A stretch of 64,000 nucleotides of DNA from the NCBI RefSeq assembly GCF_013002705.1, contig NZ_JABEND010000001.1, positions 62,001 through 126,000 of the forward strand. The letters are read 5' to 3'. Positions 15,733 through 24,630 of this stretch are shown here, piece after piece; positions within the stretch are counted from its first letter, which is position 1; every line of letters starts with the position of its first letter. Both the position numbers and the translations under genes were made by a program. The notes under the pieces are model-generated. The model was not told where the DNA came from. It was given only the letters and a program-made list of their open reading frames with translations, and searched no databases. This DNA comes from Nakamurella aerolata (GTDB taxonomy: Bacteria > Actinomycetota > Actinomycetes > Mycobacteriales > Nakamurellaceae).

Positions 15733-17712
15733 CTACCGGTCGGCACCGGCCGGAGCGGCCGCACCGTCGCCGGCAGCACCCTGGGAACCGGCGCCGCCAG
15801 TCCCTCCGGCCGTGGTCTCGCCGGATGCACCGCCGGAGGCCGGCCGACCCCCGCGGGTGCGGCGGCGGCTGCGCTGGCGGCGCCGGCCCGCGGTGTCCGA
15901 GCTGCCGCCGGCCGAGCCGCCAGATGCCGAGCCGCCGGATGCCGAGCCGCCGGATGCCGAGCTGCTGGTGCTGTCCCGCCGCTCGCCGGTGGGCTCGCTG
16001 CCGGTGGAATCCGAGCGTCGGGTGCGGCGGCGCCGGCCGCCGGAACCGGCCTGGTCTCCGTGGTCGGCGCGGCCGCGGCCACCGTGCTGTCCGTGGCTCT
16101 GGCCGCCACTGCTCTGGCCGCGGCGGCCGGCGTGACCGCCGGAGCGGCTGCGGGTCTTGCCGGTCTCGCCCAGATCTTCGACCTGCTCGGCCGCCAGCCC
16201 GGCGCGGGTGCGCTGGCTGCGCGGCAGCCGGCCGGTGGCCGACTCCGGGATGTCAAGGTCGGAGCGCAGATGTGTTGAGGTGGAATAGGTCTCGGCCGGT
16301 TCCGGCACCCCAAGTTCCAGCGCGTCGTTGATCAACTTCCAGCGCGGGATGTCGTCCCAGTCGACCAGCGTCACGGCGACGCCGGTGCGCCCGGCCCGGC
16401 CGGTGCGGCCGATCCGGTGCACGTAGGTCTTCTCGTCCTCGGGGCACTGATAGTTGATGACGTGGGTGACGCCTTCGACATCGATGCCGCGGGCGGCCAC
16501 GTCGGTGGCGACCAGCACGTCGACCTTGCCGGAGCGGAACGCCCGCAGCGCCTGCTCACGGGCGCCCTGGCCGAGGTCGCCGTGCACGGCGGCGGCGGCG
16601 AATCCACGCTCGGCGAGTTCGTCGGCGACCTTTTGCGCGGTGCGCTTGGTGCGGGTGAACACCATGGTCAGCCCGCGGCCCTGGGCCTGCAGCACCCGCG
16701 ACAGCAGCTCGACCTTGTCCAGCGCGTGCGCCCGGTAGATGAACTGCGTTGTGGTGCGGTGGGTCTGGCCCTCGCCCGGCGACTCGGCGCGAATGTGCAG
16801 CGGCTGGGTCATGAACGAGCGGGCCAGGGTGATGATCGGCCCCGGCATGGTGGCGGAGAACAGCATGGTCTGGCGCTGCTGCGGCACCATGCCGAGCACC
16901 TTCTCGATGTCCGGCAGGAAGCCGAGGTCAAGCATTTCGTCGGCCTCGTCCAGCACCAGGATCGAGATGTTGCCGAGTACCAGGCTTCCGGAGTTGGCCA
17001 GGTCGAGCAGCCGGCCCGGGGTGCCGACCACCACGTCGACGCCGGCCTGCAGCGCGGCGATCTGCGGCTCGTAGGCGCGGCCGCCGTACACCGCGGCCAC
17101 CGTCAGGTCGACATGCTTGGCCGCGTCATGCAGATCCCTGGTGACCTGCACGCAGAGCTCGCGGGTCGGCACCATCACCAGCGCGCGTGGTGCCCGGCCG
17201 GCGGCCGGTTGCGGCGCGGCGCGGTGCTCGCTCGGATCGCCGTCCCTGGCACCGTCAGGGCCCACCGCGTCGGCGCGCTCGGCCAACAACCGGTGCAGCA
17301 GCGGCACCCCGAAGCCAAGGGTCTTGCCCATGCCGGTGCGGGCCTGCCCGATCAGGTCGGAGCCGACCAACGCCACCGGCAGCGTCAGCGCCTGGATGGC
17401 GAAGGTGTGCTCGATGCCGGCCTCGGCCAGCGCCTGCACGATCAGCGGGTTCACCTGCAGATCGGCGAAGCTGGGGGAGCTCTCGGCGACCGGGGCGTCG
17501 GCGGTCAGCGGATGCGACTGCGAGACGTCCTCGGGGGCGAGGCCCTCATTCTGCAGTTCGGCGGCGCTGGTGTCGCTCGTGGTGCCGGTGCCGTCCGTGG
17601 CGGTGGCACCGGGGGACTCGGTGGTGGCGGAAGTGGTGGTGGGGGAAGTGGTGGTGGGGGAATCGGTATCGCTGGAGTGGTCAGCCGGAGCTGCCACGGA
17701 TGAATCGGTCAC
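15733..17712 (-). CDS. rhlE: DEAD-box ATP-dependent RNA helicase (RhlE type)
   Basis: A 659-aa helicase. A Ser/Thr-rich N-terminal extension (~80 aa) precedes the Q motif and motif I (GQARTGMGKTLGFG), motif Ia PTRELCVQV, motif II VLDEADEMLDLG, motif III LFSATMPG, motif V ATDVAARGIDVEGV and motif VI YVHRIGRTGRAG. The last ~170 residues are Arg/Gly/Ser-rich with GSASGGSASGG repeats and RRRxRR runs, probably an RNA-binding tail. Such proteins remodel rRNA or mRNA in ribosome assembly, decay or cold response. The GTG has AGGAAGG upstream. The neighbouring genes match Rv3210c-Rv3212. Confidence 0.93.
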   Translation of the reverse strand: MTDSSVAAPADHSSDTDSPTTTSPTTTSATTESPGATATDGTGTTSDTSAAELQNEGLAPEDVSQSHPLTADAPVAESSPSFADLQVNPLIVQALAEAGIEHTFAIQALTLPVALVGSDLIGQARTGMGKTLGFGVPLLHRLLAERADAVGPDGARDGDPSEHRAAPQPAAGRAPRALVMVPTRELCVQVTRDLHDAAKHVDLTVAAVYGGRAYEPQIAALQAGVDVVVGTPGRLLDLANSGSLVLGNISILVLDEADEMLDLGFLPDIEKVLGMVPQQRQTMLFSATMPGPIITLARSFMTQPLHIRAESPGEGQTHRTTTQFIYRAHALDKVELLSRVLQAQGRGLTMVFTRTKRTAQKVADELAERGFAAAAVHGDLGQGAREQALRAFRSGKVDVLVATDVAARGIDVEGVTHVINYQCPEDEKTYVHRIGRTGRAGRTGVAVTLVDWDDIPRWKLINDALELGVPEPAETYSTSTHLRSDLDIPESATGRLPRSQRTRAGLAAEQVEDLGETGKTRSRSGGHAGRRGQSSGGQSHGQHGGRGRADHGDQAGSGGRRRRTRRSDSTGSEPTGERRDSTSSSASGGSASGGSASGGSAGGSSDTAGRRRQRSRRRTRGGRPASGGASGETTAGGTGGAGSQGAAGDGAAAPAGADR

Positions 17713-18075
17713 GGCGGGAAGCCTTCCTGAAAAGAACGCCTTTGCGGCGGCGCGCGAGGCTCCCGGAACAGTGGCTCGAACGTTCGGTGACGTCCGCGCC
17801 CGCGGTCATCGGTTGGTGCGGATCCCCCGGCAGGTGCTCGGGCTCGCACAGGCATCGCGCGCACAAGTCGAGCGGCGCCGATCGGCGCCGCCGGTGTGTC
17901 AGTCTACCGGTTCGGGCGATAACCTCGGCAGCAAGCCCGAACGGACGCACCGACGGCGGTTCCACATCGTCTGGATCTGCCGGCGTGGATCTGGCCAGTG
18001 TGGATCCGGACAGCGAGGATCCGGACAGTCGCGCGACACCACGGGCGCGACACCACGAGTTCGAGATGACGACAG
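17713..18075. other. Divergent intergenic region rhlE / ferritin-like gene
   Basis: No gene is supported here. The 3' third holds short tandem repeats, 15-bp units of GTGGATCCGGACAGC type at 17985-18029 and a 14-bp GCGCGACACCACGG type at 18030-18058. The rest should hold the rhlE promoter. Confidence 0.6.
17985..18058. repeat. Short tandem repeats before the ferritin-like gene
   Basis: Three 15-bp units (GTGGATCTGGCCAGT, GTGGATCCGGACAGC, GAGGATCCGGACAGT) are followed by two 14- to 16-bp units containing GCGCGACACCACG. Confidence 0.7.
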
Positions 18076-18882
18076 ATGACAGGGGTGCAGGTGGAGGGTC
18101 AGCTCAGCGATCCGGGCACGGACGCTGCCGGCACCGCCGCCGGCGCTAACGGCACCGCCGCCGGCGCTGACGACACGGCTGCCGGCGCTACCGGCACCGC
18201 AGCCGCCACCGACGGTGCGATGCGGCGCGAACCGAGGGGCGAGCCGTTGTCCGCGGGGGTCGTCGATCTGCTGGGAGTGCTGGCCTACGGCGAGCTCTCC
18301 GCTTTCGATCGGATGGCCGCCGACGCCCGCTACGCGCCGACGTTCGCCGGCCGGGTGGCGCTGGCGCAGATGGCGTCAGCCGAGATGGGTCACTTCCAGC
18401 TGCTGTCGGACTACCTGGCCACGCACGGCCGCTCGGTCGAAGAGGCGATGGCGCCGTTCGCCGGTCCGATCGAGGCCTTTCACGACTCGACGGCGCCGCA
18501 CTCCTGGCTGGAGTCGTTGGTCAAGGCGCATGTCGGCGACGGGCTGGCCGCCGACTTTTATCGGGAGATCGCCGAGTGGCTGGACCCGCGGTCGCGTGAG
18601 CTGGTGTTCGGGGTGCTGGCGGACACCGGTCACTCGGCTTTCGCGGTGCGTGAGGTGCGCAGGGCCTGCCACGACGATCCGCGGCTGTCCGGTCCGCTGG
18701 CATTGTGGGGACGACGGCTGTTGGGTGAGGCGCTGACTCAGGCGCAGTACGTCGTTGCCGAGCGAGAGTCGTTGGCGGAGCTGATCATCGGCGGTTCCGG
18801 CGATCTGGCCGGCATCGGCGCGCTGTTCCGCCGGCTGCAGATGGGGCACGGCGAACGGATGAAGTCGCTCGGCCTGGCCTGA
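18076..18882 (+). CDS. Ferritin-like protein related to tRNA hydroxylase MiaE
   Basis: A 268-aa protein. Residues ~12-48 are a low-complexity array of GTAAGA-type repeats (three to four near-identical 24- to 27-bp DNA units). From residue ~58 the sequence is helical: [40 protein letters not shown] and [19 protein letters not shown]. The Glu/His spacing is that of a di-iron ferritin-like bundle. In M. tuberculosis the RhlE neighbour Rv3210c is of this type. Whether it hydroxylates tRNA is not shown. The repeat-rich N-terminus may be dispensable, and a start downstream is possible. Confidence 0.75.
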   Translation: MTGVQVEGQLSDPGTDAAGTAAGANGTAAGADDTAAGATGTAAATDGAMRREPRGEPLSAGVVDLLGVLAYGELSAFDRMAADARYAPTFAGRVALAQMASAEMGHFQLLSDYLATHGRSVEEAMAPFAGPIEAFHDSTAPHSWLESLVKAHVGDGLAADFYREIAEWLDPRSRELVFGVLADTGHSAFAVREVRRACHDDPRLSGPLALWGRRLLGEALTQAQYVVAERESLAELIIGGSGDLAGIGALFRRLQMGHGERMKSLGLA

Positions 18883-18893
18883 GCCCGAGCCGC

Positions 18894-20012
18894 TCAGACC
18901 GCTTGCGCCGCGACAGTACCGGCGCGCTCCAGCCACCGGACCGGATCGTCCATCGCGGCCTGTTGGCTGCCCGCCAGGTCGTCGAGTGCGATTCCGGCGA
19001 CACCGTCGGGCGGCGGGGACTGCAGCACGCCGGCAATCACCAGGCGATGCCCCGGACCCGGCTGCTCCAGCAGATAACCGACCACCTTGCCGGTACCGCT
19101 GGAGTTGTCGAAGGCGCCCTCACCGGAGATCAGCACGTCCGCTCCGGGCAGCTCGTCGCGCACCCCGGTCAGCGCAGCGACCTCGGCGGCGCCCGGCACC
19201 AGACGGGCGTCCCACAGCGCGGCCAGTCCGTACCCGGCGCCACCGGCGGCACCGCTGCCGGGTGCGCTGGGATCGGCGCTGAAGCCGTTGTCCCGCAACA
19301 CGGATGCCAGCCGGCTCAGCCCTTGGTCGAGCAGCTCGACCTGGGTCGGGTCGGCGCCCTTCTGCGGTCCGAAGACGGCCGCGGCACCGTGCGGACCGGT
19401 CAGTGGTGCGGTGACGTCGGTGAGCACCCGCACCCCGCCGTCCGGGGGTCGGACGAGCGCCGAAACGTCAACAGCGGCAAGGTGATCGAGTGCTCCACCG
19501 CCGGTTGGAAGTGGTTCTCCGGCTGCATCGCTGAACCCCGCGCCGAGCGCCGACAGCGCACCCGTGCCACCGTCGGTGGCAGCCGAACCGCCGACGGTGG
19601 CGACGATCCGGCGGGTGCCGGGATGGGCGGCCGCGGCCCGCAACTGCTCGCCGAACCCGACGGTCTGGGCATGGAGCGGATCCAGCGCCCGCAGCAACGG
19701 CAGCCCGGAGGCGCGTGCCAACTCGACAACGGCGGTGCCGTCGGGCAGCAGCAGCCAGGCGGAGTCGACGCGGCGACCGTCCGGACCCGTTGCGGGGCAA
19801 GCGATCCAGCTGGCTCCCGCGGACGCGCCGGCGATCGCGTCGGCGGTGCCCTCGCCGCCGTCCGCCATCGGGCGGAGTACCAGCTTGTCGTCCGGCCGCA
19901 CCGACCGCCAGCCGTCGGCAATCGCGTCGGCGGCCTGTCGGGCGGTGGCCGTTCCCTTCAAGGAATCTGGTGCAATCAGCACGCTGAGCGGCTTGCCGGA
20001 TTGCCGGGTCAT
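18894..20012 (-). CDS. glxK: Glycerate kinase
   Basis: A 372-aa member of the GlxK/GarK glycerate kinase family, of usual length. The N-terminus SVLIAPDSLKGTATARQAADAI and the loop PMADGGEGTADAI are family signatures. IVATVGGSAATDGGTGAL, the AAVFGPQKGA motif and DVLISGEGAFDNSSGTGKVVG follow. It phosphorylates D-glycerate with ATP, giving 2- or 3-phosphoglycerate. It is divergent from the fructosamine-kinase-like gene. No RBS is obvious before the ATG at 20012. Confidence 0.93.
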   Translation of the reverse strand: MTRQSGKPLSVLIAPDSLKGTATARQAADAIADGWRSVRPDDKLVLRPMADGGEGTADAIAGASAGASWIACPATGPDGRRVDSAWLLLPDGTAVVELARASGLPLLRALDPLHAQTVGFGEQLRAAAAHPGTRRIVATVGGSAATDGGTGALSALGAGFSDAAGEPLPTGGGALDHLAAVDVSALVRPPDGGVRVLTDVTAPLTGPHGAAAVFGPQKGADPTQVELLDQGLSRLASVLRDNGFSADPSAPGSGAAGGAGYGLAALWDARLVPGAAEVAALTGVRDELPGADVLISGEGAFDNSSGTGKVVGYLLEQPGPGHRLVIAGVLQSPPPDGVAGIALDDLAGSQQAAMDDPVRWLERAGTVAAQAV

Positions 20013-20047
20013 GTTGTCGATCTTGCCGGGTGTCGCCGCTGTCGTCC

Positions 20048-20053
20048 TACCGT
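20048..20053 (+). promoter_or_regulatory. -10 box TACCGT, leaderless promoter of the fructosamine-kinase gene
   Basis: TACCGT is 6 nt before the GTG at 20060 and supports that start over the upstream codon at 20030. Confidence 0.5.
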
Positions 20054-20059
20054 GGGGGT

Positions 20060-20812
20060 GTGAGCAAGGACTTCCGCAAGACGCGATCGGATGCGCCGAA
20101 GGGATTCTTCGAGTTCGAGGCGGCCGGGCTGAGCTGGCTGGCCGCGGCCGGCGGCGCCAAGACCGTGCCGGTGGTGGCGGTCGAACCCGAGGCGATTGTG
20201 CTGCAGCGCTTGATTTCAGGTCCGGTCACCGCCGCCGCGGCCGAGGAGTTCGGCGCGGCGCTCGCGGTGACCCACGACGCCGGAGCGGAGGCGTTCGGCT
20301 CGCCGCCGGACGGCTGGCAGGGCGCGGGCTGGATCGGCCGGCAGCGCCAGGCGATGGATCCGACACCGACGTGGGGTGCCTTCTACGCGCAGCAGCGGGT
20401 GCGCCCGTTTGTCGAGAAGGCCGTGCGGAACGGCAATCTCGACGCCGCCGGGGCCAGCGTGGTGGATGCGCTGTGCGACCGGATCGCCGCGGGGGAGTTC
20501 GATGACGACAGGTCACCGGCCCGGCTGCACGGCGATCTGTGGTCGGGCAACGTGCAGTACACCGACAACGGCGTGGTGCTGATCGATCCGGCCGCGCACG
20601 GCGGGCACCCGCTCACCGACATCGCCATGCTGCACCTGTTCGGTGCGCCGGGGCTGGACCGGATCACCGCCGCCTACCTGGAAGCCAACCCCATCCAGCA
20701 GTGGCGGGAGCTGCTCGGTCTGCATCAGCTGCACCCGCTCGCGGTGCACGCCGCCAGCCACGGGCCGAGCTACGGCGCCGAGCTGGTCCGAACCGCGCAG
20801 CGGTATCGCTGA
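20060..20812 (+). CDS. Fructosamine kinase family protein
   Basis: A 250-aa protein-kinase-fold phosphotransferase of the fructosamine-3-kinase (FN3K/YniA) family. The catalytic loop is HGDLWSGNVQYTDNG (His157, Asp159), followed by the metal motif LIDPAAHGGHPLTDIAML. Family members phosphorylate ketoamine adducts or free fructosamines so that the adduct breaks down, a form of deglycation. The protein is shorter than the ~290 aa of E. coli YniA, mainly at the N-terminus. It is divergent from glycerate kinase by 47 bp. Confidence 0.85.
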   Translation: MSKDFRKTRSDAPKGFFEFEAAGLSWLAAAGGAKTVPVVAVEPEAIVLQRLISGPVTAAAAEEFGAALAVTHDAGAEAFGSPPDGWQGAGWIGRQRQAMDPTPTWGAFYAQQRVRPFVEKAVRNGNLDAAGASVVDALCDRIAAGEFDDDRSPARLHGDLWSGNVQYTDNGVVLIDPAAHGGHPLTDIAMLHLFGAPGLDRITAAYLEANPIQQWRELLGLHQLHPLAVHAASHGPSYGAELVRTAQRYR

Positions 20813-20884
20813 GCCACCGGCTGGCTTCCCCCGGCGGCCGCCGGGCCGGGCGGACTGGTCAGTCTTTTCGGGGCGACAACGTGA

Positions 20885-20890
20885 GACGAT
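20885..20890 (+). promoter_or_regulatory. -10-like GACGAT before the DUF1707 gene
   Basis: GACGAT lies 6 nt before the GTG at 20897; it is a weaker match to TAnnnT. Confidence 0.35.
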
Positions 20891-20896
20891 GGCGCC

Positions 20897-21406
20897 GTGT
20901 CCGAGAATCCTGGCGTCGGGGCCAGTTCGAGCAACCCGGCCGCCACACCTGACCCTGCACCCAGCGCACCGCCCCCGGTGCGTATCGGCAACTCCGAACG
21001 TGACGCCGCCCTGCAGGCACTGGGTGTGCACATGCGGGCCGGCCGGCTGTCGCCGGACGAGTACTCCGAGCGCGCCAACCATGTGGCGACCGCTACCAAC
21101 CAGCTGCAGCTGAACGCCCAGTTCGTCGATCTCCCCGGCGGCTACGGCAGCGCAGCGAGCACCGGCAACTCCGGCGTCGCCGGTCCGGTGGAGCTGGCCA
21201 AACCTGCCGCCCCGGCCACCGCGGCATCGGCGCAACCACAGCCGAAGGCGGGTTTTGACGCCAACCGGCTGGTGGCAATCGCCGGCGCGCTGGCGGTGCC
21301 GCTGCTGCTGATCTGCGGGTTCGTCTTCGACGGCTGGGCCTGGTCGTGGCTGTTCATCTTCCTGCCGGCCATCGTCGCCGCCGTCGTTCGCGCCGGCCGC
21401 GACTGA
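20897..21406 (+). CDS. DUF1707 domain membrane protein
   Basis: 169 aa. The DUF1707 (SHOCT-like) domain covers residues ~28-80: RIGNSERDAALQALGVHM, then AGRLSPDEYSERANHVATA. A Pro/Ala-rich linker follows, then two C-terminal membrane segments (LVAIAGALAVPLLLICGFVF and AWSWLFIFLPAIVAAVV). The actinobacterial family is common and its function is not established; the domain is thought to mediate small contacts at the membrane. It lies directly upstream of the three-paralogue cluster. Confidence 0.85.
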   Translation: MSENPGVGASSSNPAATPDPAPSAPPPVRIGNSERDAALQALGVHMRAGRLSPDEYSERANHVATATNQLQLNAQFVDLPGGYGSAASTGNSGVAGPVELAKPAAPATAASAQPQPKAGFDANRLVAIAGALAVPLLLICGFVFDGWAWSWLFIFLPAIVAAVVRAGRD

Positions 21407-21495
21407 CCCGCCCGCGCCGGCAACGACTGACCCGCCCGCGCTGGCCGCGATCATCGTCCCGGCTCGTCGCGAGGGCGGAACCCACCGATGCGGCC

Positions 21496-21501
21496 TAGCC
21501 T
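21496..21501 (+). promoter_or_regulatory. -10 box TAGCCT, leaderless promoter, paralogue 1
   Basis: TAGCCT is 6 nt before the ATG at 21508. The same TAGCCTGCCT context precedes paralogue 2. Confidence 0.5.
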
Positions 21502-21507
21502 GCCTAC

Positions 21508-22419
21508 ATGTCGGGGTTGAGCCAGCGGCGGGGTGTGCTCGGGATCGCGGTGATCGCATTGGGTGCCCTGCTGGTGTTGGCGGTGAATGTGATCAGTGGG
21601 CGGGCGGTCGACGGGGTGGCGGCACCCGGACCGCCGCCGCCGTTGCCGGCGCCGAACTCCTGCCTGCAGCTGCGCGGGCAGCAGACCTGGCAACCGGCCA
21701 GCTGCACCGCCCCGCACCGGGCCACGGTGATCGTGTCATGGAGCTCGACCGCCCCGGCCGACCAGCGCACCCTCAAGAGCCGGCGCTGTGCCACCCAGAC
21801 GCTGGCAAATCAGGATGGCGCCGCGTCCTGGCCGCCCGCAGGAGTCCGCACCAGGACCGACTCCGCATCGCCGTGGCTGGAACCCGGCGTGCCGTGGACC
21901 GCGATGACGGTGTCCGGCGGCGGTTCGGGCGGCTGGACGTCCTGTGTGATGGTGGCCTGGCCGTTCGGCCGGGCTGCCGACACCCCGCTGACCGACCTGG
22001 CCGAGTTCACAATTCCGGCCGGCGACATCGTCAGCGCGGCGCAGCTGCCGGTGAGCCTGCGCCGCTGCAACGCCGGCGAGGCGCCGCTGGTGGGCGGCCC
22101 GGCCGTCCCCAATGACGATCGGGTGCCGTGCACCCAACCTCATCAGTGGGAGCAGGTCGCCGCGATGGAGGATCCGGCCGGTGACCCGAGCCGCCTCCCG
22201 ACACCGGCCGAGCAGCAGGTCATCATCCAGAACTACGGCGACGGATTGACGGGCCTGTCGCCGGTCGAGGTCACCGACCCCGGCGAGGGTGCGAACACCT
22301 TTGCCATGCCGGGAGCGATGCCCAGCGGCTGCTACCTGCGGACCAAGCGTGCCAAGTTCGTGGCAACTTCGCTGGCCGGCATCGGCGAGCGTCCGATCCC
22401 CTACGTCTCCGGCGGATGA
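21508..22419 (+). CDS. Membrane-anchored Cys-rich protein, septum-formation-like, paralogue 1
   Basis: 303 aa. One N-terminal membrane helix (GVLGIAVIALGALLVLAVNV, residues ~9-28) is followed by a Pro-rich hinge (GPPPPLPAP) and an extracytoplasmic domain with regularly spaced cysteines. Two segments with a Cys-x2-Pro-His core, SCTAPHRATV and VPCTQPHQWEQVA, recall the actinobacterial Septum_form family. No catalytic motif is seen. It is the first of three tandem paralogues that share start context and architecture. The family assignment is tentative; the role in division is only inferred from similarity of short motifs. Confidence 0.65.
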   Translation: MSGLSQRRGVLGIAVIALGALLVLAVNVISGRAVDGVAAPGPPPPLPAPNSCLQLRGQQTWQPASCTAPHRATVIVSWSSTAPADQRTLKSRRCATQTLANQDGAASWPPAGVRTRTDSASPWLEPGVPWTAMTVSGGGSGGWTSCVMVAWPFGRAADTPLTDLAEFTIPAGDIVSAAQLPVSLRRCNAGEAPLVGGPAVPNDDRVPCTQPHQWEQVAAMEDPAGDPSRLPTPAEQQVIIQNYGDGLTGLSPVEVTDPGEGANTFAMPGAMPSGCYLRTKRAKFVATSLAGIGERPIPYVSGG

Positions 22420-22469
22420 CGATGCGCCCGGCACCCGCCGCCGCCCCGGTGTTGTCACTGGAAAGGGCC

Positions 22470-22475
22470 TAGCCT
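22470..22475 (+). promoter_or_regulatory. -10 box TAGCCT, leaderless promoter, paralogue 2
   Basis: TAGCCT is 6 nt before the ATG at 22482 and copies the promoter of paralogue 1. Confidence 0.5.
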
Positions 22476-22481
22476 GCCTTC

Positions 22482-23495
22482 ATGTCGGGGTTCAGCCAGC
22501 GGCGGGGTGTGCTCGGGATCGCGATGATCGCATTGGGTGCCCTGCTGGTGTTGGCGGTGAACGTGATCAGTGGGCGGGCGGTCGACGGGGTGGCGGCACC
22601 GGGACCGCCGCCGCCGGTACCCGCGCCCGGCTCCTGCCTGAAGCTGACCAGCTCGCAGCGCTGGGTCCCGGCCGACTGCCGCACCCCGTACCAGGCGACC
22701 GTGCACCAGGCGTGGCGCACCAGCACCGCCCCGGCCGCGCAGGGTGCGGCACCGGGAAACTGCCCGGCGCCACGGCAATACCCGCCGTCGGCACCCACCA
22801 TCGACGAGTCCGGCGTGCGTTGGCTGCCACCGGATGTTCCGTGGACTCCGCTCACGGTGGCGGCGGGCGGTGCCAGCGGCTGGACGGCGTGCGTCGCGGT
22901 GGCGTACGTGCTGGACCGCAGGAACGCCGCCGACCTGCGCGACCTGGCCATCTTCACTGTCCCACCGGACGAGCTGACCAGCACCGCCCAGCTGCCGGCC
23001 AGCCTGCGCCGCTGCTACGCCGGCTCCGCACCCGTGCTGCTCGACCCGGCCGCGGCGCCGCTGGGACAGGGCCAGGTGCCCTGCCACCGGCCGCACCAGT
23101 GGGAGCTGCTCGCGGCGGCAGAGCCGGCCAGCTTCAGCAACACCATCGCCGAGAAGATGAACGACGGCGCCGGTGGGCAGTCGGCCACCGGGCCCGCGGA
23201 CCGGCAGGCCGCGTCGTCGGCCGGGTCGTGCCGGAAGCTGGCGGATGTGTTGCTGGGCAACGGCCGCCGGTTGGACGAGCCCGACGCTCCCGGCATTGTT
23301 GTCCAGTTGGCGGCCGACAGCGCGGCCGGCTCATCGGTGAGCTTCGAGGTGCCTGCGGGAGCACCGGCGGCAGGGATGTTCGCCTCGTCGACCCCTGCGG
23401 GACCGCCCGGCTGTTATCTGGTGGCGCCGCGAGACAAGTATCTGACCGCGTCCGTCGTCGGGCTGGGGAACCGGCCGTTCCCGTACCGGCGCTGA
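22482..23495 (+). CDS. Membrane-anchored Cys-rich protein, septum-formation-like, paralogue 2
   Basis: 337 aa, with the same plan as paralogue 1: N-terminal membrane helix, GPPPPVPAP hinge, and a Cys-containing ectodomain with ADCRTPYQATV and VPCHRPHQWELLA. The first ~120 bp of coding sequence differ from paralogue 1 at only about three positions, including synonymous sites, whereas the remainder has diverged to weak similarity. That pattern suggests recent local gene conversion of the 5' end. It probably has its own leaderless promoter. Function is unknown. Confidence 0.65.
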   Translation: MSGFSQRRGVLGIAMIALGALLVLAVNVISGRAVDGVAAPGPPPPVPAPGSCLKLTSSQRWVPADCRTPYQATVHQAWRTSTAPAAQGAAPGNCPAPRQYPPSAPTIDESGVRWLPPDVPWTPLTVAAGGASGWTACVAVAYVLDRRNAADLRDLAIFTVPPDELTSTAQLPASLRRCYAGSAPVLLDPAAAPLGQGQVPCHRPHQWELLAAAEPASFSNTIAEKMNDGAGGQSATGPADRQAASSAGSCRKLADVLLGNGRRLDEPDAPGIVVQLAADSAAGSSVSFEVPAGAPAAGMFASSTPAGPPGCYLVAPRDKYLTASVVGLGNRPFPYRR

Positions 23496-23556
23496 ACTGC
23501 GCCGATGGTGCGGCTCAGCGGTGAAAACGGTGATGGAATGTGGCGCCGATCACGCC

Positions 23557-23562
23557 TAAGCT
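23557..23562 (+). promoter_or_regulatory. -10 box TAAGCT, leaderless promoter, paralogue 3
   Basis: TAAGCT is 6 nt before the ATG at 23569. Confidence 0.5.
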
Positions 23563-23568
23563 CACGGC

Positions 23569-24576
23569 ATGACGCGGCTGGCCGAGCGGCGCAGCGTCGT
23601 CGGCGGGCTGCTGGTCTTCGCCGGCGCGCTGCTGGTGCTCGCGGTCAACGTGCTCAGCGGCCGCGCCGTCGACGGCGCCGCGACCGCCGGCCCACCGCCG
23701 CCCGCCCCGGAAGTCGGCGCCTGTGTGCTCAACTACCAGGTGGGCAGTTGGCGCGAGGTGCCGTGCTCCGCATCGCACAACGGCGAAGTGGTAAAGGCCA
23801 TCAACGGCATCGACATTCCTTCCGGCACAACCATTTCCACTGCGCAGCGCCGCGAACTGTCGACCAGGCGGGCACAACTCGCGGCGGGCTGCGGCGCTCC
23901 CGCAACCGGCCTGCCCGCAACGCCGCTCGCGCCCTGGCCGACGTCGCCGGGGAATGCGCCGGGCGGCGGCCGGTGGATCCCACCGCCGGTTACCACCGGC
24001 TCGGTGATCGCCACCTCCGCCGGCGACGCCGGGTGGGCGGCGTGCGTGCAGGTTCCGCAACGCGCCTACCCCGGTAGTGGCCTGGTGACGTACAGCGGGA
24101 AACTGGAGGAGATCACCTCCGTCCGCGAACTGCCGGTTGACCTGCGGTTCTGTGCCCAGGTCGATACCACGTCGGCCTTCGCGCCCCCGCCGTCGGCCGC
24201 CGGCCCGGTCGACGTCCAGCCGACGCTCGTCAGCTTCGGCCAGGTCGACAACGTCATCAACGTGCCGTGCAGTGAGCCACACAACTGGGAGCTGCTGGCC
24301 GCCACCGCCGACTACCGGATGCCAGCACAGTCGTGCCGCGAGTTGGCGGTCGCCATGATCGGGTCGGCCGCGCCGCTGCGGGGCTGGGACGCGCTGTCGG
24401 TCGGATCGCTGCCGGACAATCGGATGTCGTACCTGCAGGTCAAAGATCCGGAAACGGGTTTGCTTGTCTATCGGGCGGCACCCAGCTGCGCCGTTGCGGC
24501 ACCACCGGAACGGTTACTGACCGCCTCGGTGGTCGGCCTCGGTGGGCGCCCGGTACCCCTGCAACTCGATCGCTGA
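23569..24576 (+). CDS. Membrane-anchored Cys-rich protein, septum-formation-like, paralogue 3
   Basis: 335 aa. It has the same layout: membrane helix (VVGGLLVFAGALLVLAVNVL), Pro-rich hinge (GPPPPAPEVG) and ectodomain motifs EVPCSASHNGEVV and VPCSEPHNWELLA. The protein N-terminus is homologous to paralogues 1 and 2 (LVLAVNV-SGRAVDG), but its DNA has diverged fully, unlike the near-identical 5' ends of those two. The ectodomain is Pro-rich around residues 130-145. Function is unknown; it is presumably secreted-side and membrane-bound. Confidence 0.65.
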   Translation: MTRLAERRSVVGGLLVFAGALLVLAVNVLSGRAVDGAATAGPPPPAPEVGACVLNYQVGSWREVPCSASHNGEVVKAINGIDIPSGTTISTAQRRELSTRRAQLAAGCGAPATGLPATPLAPWPTSPGNAPGGGRWIPPPVTTGSVIATSAGDAGWAACVQVPQRAYPGSGLVTYSGKLEEITSVRELPVDLRFCAQVDTTSAFAPPPSAAGPVDVQPTLVSFGQVDNVINVPCSEPHNWELLAATADYRMPAQSCRELAVAMIGSAAPLRGWDALSVGSLPDNRMSYLQVKDPETGLLVYRAAPSCAVAAPPERLLTASVVGLGGRPVPLQLDR

Positions 24577-24630
24577 CCGGGCCCGCGCGCGGACCGGCCG
24601 GATCGCCCGAGGTGAGACACTGGAGCCATC

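Noticed and set aside
18121-18220. N-terminal GTAAGA repeats as a functional domain of the ferritin-like protein
   Set aside because: They are near-identical short DNA repeats with low-complexity translation and look like repeat expansion; a downstream start is possible.
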